Positions 5,672 through 8,362 of a DNA stretch of 8,362 nucleotides are shown piece by piece. The translations under genes and the position numbers were made by a program. The stretch comes from an uncultured Lachnospiraceae bacterium. Lineage in GTDB: Bacteria; Bacillota; Clostridia; Lachnospirales; Lachnospiraceae. Each line of letters begins with the position of its first letter. Positions within the stretch are counted from its first letter, which is position 1. The stretch is from assembly GCA_910579395.1 (NCBI GenBank), contig CAJTUC010000064.1, forward strand, positions 1 to 8,362, given 5' to 3'. The notes beneath the pieces were generated by a model, which made no database searches, was not told the origin of the DNA, and saw only the letters and a program-made list of their open reading frames with translations.

Positions 5672-5712
5672 TACTTGCTTTTTTTAAAAATATATAATAG
5701 AATAAGCAAGTA
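5672..5712 (-). repeat. Inverted repeat with a minus-strand T tract, possible terminator surrounding the tRNA-Glu promoter
   Basis: TACTTGCTT at 5672-5680 and AAGCAAGTA at 5704-5712 are perfect 9-bp inverted copies separated by 23 bases. On the minus strand the stem is followed directly by seven Ts (opposite 5671-5665), the form of an intrinsic terminator with a large loop. That would stop leftward transcripts such as the LysR mRNA before tRNA-Ala. The loop and arms also contain the candidate rightward promoter of tRNA-Glu, so a protein-binding role is the alternative. Confidence 0.5.
5675..5703 (+). promoter_or_regulatory. Candidate promoter of tRNA-Glu
   Basis: TTGCTT at 5675-5680 and TAGAAT at 5698-5703 are 17 bp apart. 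A perfect TATAAT at 5693-5698 overlaps the second hexamer but has no good -35 at the right distance. Either would place the start of RNA just upstream of the tRNA at 5723. Confidence 0.55.
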
Positions 5713-5722
5713 CTCATTACAT

Positions 5723-5794
5723 GGCTCGTTGGTCAAGCGGTTAAGACGCCGCCCTCTCACGGCGGAAACAGGGGTTCGATTCCCCTACGAGCTG
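5723..5794 (+). tRNA. tRNA-Glu(CTC)
   Basis: The 72-base cloverleaf has acceptor GGCTCGT/ACGAGCT with a G-U first pair, a D arm GTCA/AGAC with the A-A mismatch usual in Glu tRNAs, and a GCGG-containing loop. The anticodon stem is CCGCC/GGCGG with loop CTCTCAC, giving CTC. A four-base variable region and T arm AGGGG/CCCCT around TTCGATT complete it. The discriminator is G and no CCA is encoded. It reads GAG codons only and would supplement a UUC isoacceptor elsewhere. Confidence 0.95.
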
Positions 5795-5824
5795 TTGACT
5801 GTGAAAACAGCCCAACCCTAAAGG

Positions 5825-5864
5825 ATGCTGGAAACCTTCATTAAATAAGGTTTGTGGCATTTTT
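5825..5864 (+). terminator. Terminator of tRNA-Glu, overlapping the 3' end of the LysR gene
   Basis: The inner stem AAACCTT at 5832-5838 pairs with AAGGTTT at 5847-5853 around an 8-nt loop. Beyond one mismatch, 5825-5830 pairs with 5855-5860 (two wobbles). TTTT follows to 5864. The LysR stop codon (minus strand, 5843-5841) lies in the loop, so two convergent genes share this hairpin. On the minus strand there is no T tract. Confidence 0.65.
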
Positions 5865-6746
5865 CATTTTTAGGTAATTGCGAAACCCATCCGCAGCAAG
5901 TCTCTTTCCACGTCCTTTATCCATCGCGAGCTGTATGGAGCGTCCGGGTATTTCGCAGTCGATCTGTATTCGCACCAGCTTTTTTTCCTCTAATAACGGG
6001 AGTGCTCGTGCTTCCGGGACGAAGCCGATGCCGAAATTATTTATGAGGAGCGGCAGCATCAGGTCTGAGGTAGCGACTTCCATATCCGGTTCGAGATCAA
6101 TCTTATGTTCTATAAAAAAGTTTTTATATAGCTGATAGGTAGCGCTTTCCCGTCCTAATCCGACGAAGGGATACTTTTGAATGTCCCTCAGTTCTAAGGG
6201 TGCACCGCACAGCGCTTCATACTGGTTTCCCCCCACCAGTATTTCTTTAAAATCCAGCATTCTTTCACAGGAGATCATTTTCGGCGCTTCAAAGGGTGTC
6301 GTAACGAATGCAAAGTCCAATCTGCCGCCGATGAGCTGTTTCAGGATTTCCGGTGTTGTATGATTATGGATCTTAATTCTGACTGCAGGATGTTCTGTTT
6401 TAAAATCGCGCAGCGTGTCCAGCAGAAAAAGATGGAGTGCTGTTTCCGTTGCGCCGATTTCCAGCGTACCGCCTCTTTGAAAGTCCTGTCCGCAGATTTC
6501 CTCCTGTGCATTCAATAAATGTCTGTATGCGATTTCCACATGGGAATAGAGCAGTTCTCCTTCTTCCGTCAGGCGGATGCCTCTTGCCTCGCGAAGGAAC
6601 AGCCGGCAGTGCAGTTGTGCTTCCAACAGTTTCATAACGCGCGTTACATTTGGCTGGTTACTACCGAGTGCGGTAGCGGCTTTTGTGATATTTCCGTATT
6701 TTGCCACATAATAAAAGATTTTATAATATTCGAAATTGATATCCAT
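5841..6746 (-). CDS. LysR-family transcriptional regulator, probable regulator of the MATE pump
   Basis: This DNA-binding regulator has 301 residues from the chosen start, the standard family length. The N-terminal winged helix-turn-helix is clear: FYYVAKYGNITKAATALG, then NQPNVTRVMKLLE at about 30-42, then the wing RLFLREARGIRLTEEG. A linker helix leads to a periplasmic-binding-protein-like effector domain from about residue 90 to the end, which would bind a small ligand. The reading frame extends nine codons upstream to an ATG at 6773, but that start has no ribosome site. GGAAGGA at 6766-6760 precedes the chosen ATG with a long 13-base gap, and MDINFEYYKIF is the usual family N-terminus. 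The gene diverges from the MATE gene with 105 bases between start codons, the classic arrangement of a LysR regulator and its target. The effector is unknown. Confidence 0.93.
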   Translation of the reverse strand: MDINFEYYKIFYYVAKYGNITKAATALGSNQPNVTRVMKLLEAQLHCRLFLREARGIRLTEEGELLYSHVEIAYRHLLNAQEEICGQDFQRGGTLEIGATETALHLFLLDTLRDFKTEHPAVRIKIHNHTTPEILKQLIGGRLDFAFVTTPFEAPKMISCERMLDFKEILVGGNQYEALCGAPLELRDIQKYPFVGLGRESATYQLYKNFFIEHKIDLEPDMEVATSDLMLPLLINNFGIGFVPEARALPLLEEKKLVRIQIDCEIPGRSIQLAMDKGRGKRLAADGFRNYLKMKNATNLI

Positions 6747-6781
6747 ATCTATTTTGTATTCCTTCCATATCATCTATATAT

Positions 6782-6810
6782 TTTTCGTATTCTTTACCGG
6801 GTAGTATAAT
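6782..6810 (+). promoter_or_regulatory. Candidate MATE promoter with weak -35
   Basis: A perfect TATAAT lies at 6805-6810; 17 bp upstream the -35 position reads TTTTCG at 6782-6787, a poor match. A strong -10 without a -35 suggests an activator-dependent promoter. ATAT-N7-GTAT at 6776-6790 resembles the ATAC-N7-GTAT form of LysR sites and covers the -35 position. The operator role is inferred. Confidence 0.5.
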
Positions 6811-6831
6811 ACAGTTCCAGTAAAATGTAAA
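6803..6831 (-). promoter_or_regulatory. Promoter of the LysR gene
   Basis: On the minus strand TTTACA (5 of 6) at 6831-6826 and TATACT (5 of 6) at 6808-6803 are separated by 17 bp. This is the best-matched promoter in the intergenic region. Its -10 overlaps that of the opposing MATE promoter, so RNA polymerase could occupy only one at a time. Confidence 0.7.
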
Positions 6832-6851
6832 CGGAAAGGAAGGATTATCTT

Positions 6852-8222
6852 ATGAACAAAGACCTGACACAGGGGATTCCCCGGAAAATTTTATGGGCTT
6901 TCTGCCTGCCTATGTTTGGCAGTATTGTCTTTCAGCAGCTTTATAACATTGCCGATTCGCTGGCGGCCGGTAAATTTATTGGCGAAGAAGCGCTTGCGGC
7001 AGTCGGCAACAGCTATAATATCACGCTTATTTTTATTGCCTTTGCATTCGGATGCAACATCGGATGCTCTGTCATTGTATCGCAGTTATTTGGGGCAAAA
7101 GACTATAACAAGATGAAGTCTTCTGTCTATACCGCATTAATAGCAAGTGCCGTTTTATGCGGTATTCTGATGTTTGCCGGGCTGTTGTCGTGTGACACGA
7201 TGCTGCGTCTGATGAGGACCCAGACAGAAATCATGGCCGATTCGTCTCTGTATCTCAATATCTATATATGGGGACTGCCCTTTTTGTTCTTTTATAACAT
7301 TGCTACGGGCATCTTCTCGGCGCTTGGTGATTCCAAAACGCCTTTTATCTTTCTCGCCATATCGTCGAGCGCCAATATACTGCTCGATATTCTCTTCGTG
7401 CGGTCATTTTCCATGGGGGTTGCGGGTGTTGCATGGGCAACTTTTCTCTGTCAGGGAGTCAGCTGCATTTGCTCCGTCCTTTTGTTGCTAAAACGGCTGT
7501 CGAAAATAAAGACCGATGAGAAGATTCAGGTCTTTTCATGGCAGCTGTTCCGGAAAATAGCGGCGATTGCCATTCCAAGCATTTTACAGCAGTCTTTTAT
7601 ATCCATCGGAAACATGATGATTCAGGGCTGCATCAACAGTTTTGGCGTAAGTGTGGCAGCAGGCTATTCTGCAGCCGTAAAATTGAATAATCTGGTGATC
7701 ACATCCTTTACGACGATTGGCAACGGCATATCCAATTTTACTGCACAGAATCTTGGCGCCCGGAAATACGAAAGGATCAGAGAAGGCTTTTATGCAGGTC
7801 TGAAACTGGTGTGGTGTCTGTGTATTCCGTTTTGCATTCTCTATATCGGGTTTGGCAGATTTTTATTGCTGTTGTTCATGGATCGGAGCTCCGAAGCGGC
7901 GCTTATGACAGGCAGACAGTTCTTGTGGATTCTTTCACCGTTCTATTTTGTGGTTGCCGCAAAACTGACAGCGGACGGGATTCTCCGCGGCGAAGGGGCG
8001 ATGCGGCAGTTCATGGCGGCGACCTTTACAGACCTGATTCTGCGCGTCGTCTTATCGTTCGCCCTTTCCGAATGGACCAATTCTGCAGCGGGCATCTGGT
8101 GTTCATGGCCGATTGGCTGGACGATCGCGATGGCGCTTTCCATTTTCTTCTATTATAAAACATACCATAAATTGTGCGGCAGGAATGAGGAACACGGGAA
8201 GCATGGCCACAGCAGGCGTTGA
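6852..8222 (+). CDS. MATE family multidrug or metabolite efflux transporter
   Basis: This polytopic inner-membrane exporter of 456 residues has the usual length for the family and about twelve predicted spans. The N-terminal half carries MATE landmarks: the first helix ending in VFQQLYNIADSL, then AGKFIGEEALAAVGNS, the substrate-pathway helix with GCSVIVSQLFGAKDY, and later ALGDSKTPF between the helices of the first half. The second half repeats the pattern (IPSILQQSFISIGNMM, NGISNFTAQNLGARKYERIREG, then ILRGEGAMRQF). Such pumps use a sodium or proton gradient to expel cationic drugs or metabolites. AAGGAAGGA at 6836-6844 is seven bases before the ATG. Beside it is the divergent LysR gene, which probably controls it. 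The C-terminal tail is basic and His-rich (HGKHGHSRR), and a short tandem repeat runs across the stop codon. The substrate cannot be told from sequence. Confidence 0.95.
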   Translation: MNKDLTQGIPRKILWAFCLPMFGSIVFQQLYNIADSLAAGKFIGEEALAAVGNSYNITLIFIAFAFGCNIGCSVIVSQLFGAKDYNKMKSSVYTALIASAVLCGILMFAGLLSCDTMLRLMRTQTEIMADSSLYLNIYIWGLPFLFFYNIATGIFSALGDSKTPFIFLAISSSANILLDILFVRSFSMGVAGVAWATFLCQGVSCICSVLLLLKRLSKIKTDEKIQVFSWQLFRKIAAIAIPSILQQSFISIGNMMIQGCINSFGVSVAAGYSAAVKLNNLVITSFTTIGNGISNFTAQNLGARKYERIREGFYAGLKLVWCLCIPFCILYIGFGRFLLLLFMDRSSEAALMTGRQFLWILSPFYFVVAAKLTADGILRGEGAMRQFMAATFTDLILRVVLSFALSEWTNSAAGIWCSWPIGWTIAMALSIFFYYKTYHKLCGRNEEHGKHGHSRR

Positions 8223-8241
8223 TACAGCAGGATACAGCAGG
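8209..8241 (+). repeat. Short tandem repeat across the MATE stop codon
   Basis: GATACAGCAG is repeated in tandem at 8221-8230 and 8231-8240, and ACAGCAGG occurs a third time at 8209-8216. The MATE stop TGA (8220-8222) overlaps the first unit. This looks like replication slippage at the end of the gene. Confidence 0.8.
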
Positions 8242-8313
8242 CGTGGAAAATTTCCCCTTGCATCCTCTTCCATTTAGTGCTAAACTCCCATTTTTGACAG
8301 TTGAAAAAAGGTA

Positions 8314-8355
8314 AAAACCTCACGCCCAGCATAAATACGCTGTTTGTGGGGTTTT
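8314..8355 (+). terminator. Terminator downstream of the MATE gene
   Basis: AAAACCTCAC at 8314-8323 pairs with GTGGGGTTTT at 8346-8355 (ten pairs, one wobble), with a small inner stem CAGC/GCTG at 8327-8330 and 8339-8342. The arm ends in TTTT. The A-rich 5' side would give a T tail in the other direction too, so it may be bidirectional. The stretch 8242-8313 before it holds no gene or clear signal. Confidence 0.65.
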
Positions 8356-8362
8356 CTTGGTT

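Noticed and set aside
5386..5760. 124-codon minus-strand open frame across the tRNA-Ala region
   Set aside because: It runs through tRNA-Ala, its terminator and promoter and the end of the permease in antisense; it is a chance open frame.
6747..6773. Longer LysR start at ATG 6773
   Set aside because: No ribosome site precedes it, and the only purine-rich site lies inside the extra nine codons; the shorter start matches the normal family N-terminus.
8294..8299. Perfect TTGACA hexamer near the right edge
   Set aside because: No -10 lies at a suitable distance; the expected position falls inside the terminator stem.
1..8362. CRISPR array, transposase, integrase or phage attachment site
   Set aside because: No regularly spaced repeats, no such proteins in any frame, and no duplicated tRNA 3' end beyond the universal TTCGAACC-type T-arm similarity.

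Overview
The window looks like a chromosomal segment of a low-to-mid GC Firmicute, most likely a gut Clostridia of the Lachnospiraceae type. The support is strong AGGAGG-like ribosome binding sites, tight ATGA and TAATG gene junctions, isolated tRNA genes without an encoded CCA, and the character of the two-component, ABC-2, LysR and MATE proteins. The organism is an inference from style, not from a marker gene.

Layout. Positions 1-213 hold the C-terminal end of a receiver domain, probably the tail of a hybrid sensor kinase, closed by a strong hairpin terminator. A convergent tRNA-Val(GAC) follows on the minus strand. Positions 461-5443 hold a co-directional resistance-type cassette. It has an OmpR-family response regulator, a sensor kinase with almost no extracellular loop, and a structured leader with three hairpins and a 14-bp direct repeat. 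Then come an unlisted 50-residue Trp-rich membrane peptide, an ABC ATPase, and two ABC-2 permeases. Next is a divergent tRNA pair, tRNA-Ala(CGC) on minus and tRNA-Glu(CTC) on plus. Last is a divergent LysR regulator and MATE efflux pump with overlapping promoters, closed by a terminator at the right edge.

How the parts work together. The kinase and regulator probably sense a membrane-active compound or envelope stress and switch on the small peptide, ATPase and permeases, which would export or clear it. The promoter for the transporter half is likely in 2369-2450, where the direct repeat is a good candidate for the regulator's operator. The LysR regulator probably controls the MATE pump next to it.

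The most notable points are these. (1) The ABC ATPase is cut short by an apparent one-base insertion in a TTT run at 3374-3376. Removing one T restores 22 conserved-looking C-terminal residues and a stop codon that overlaps the permease start by one base. (2) The 50-residue Trp-rich membrane peptide is fused into the operon by a 4-bp overlap and has an excellent ribosome binding site. (3) The leader between kinase and peptide contains hairpins, a terminator and a 22-bp-period direct repeat. (4) An inverted repeat encloses the tRNA-Glu promoter and reads as a terminator on the opposite strand. No integrase, transposase, CRISPR array or phage gene is visible.
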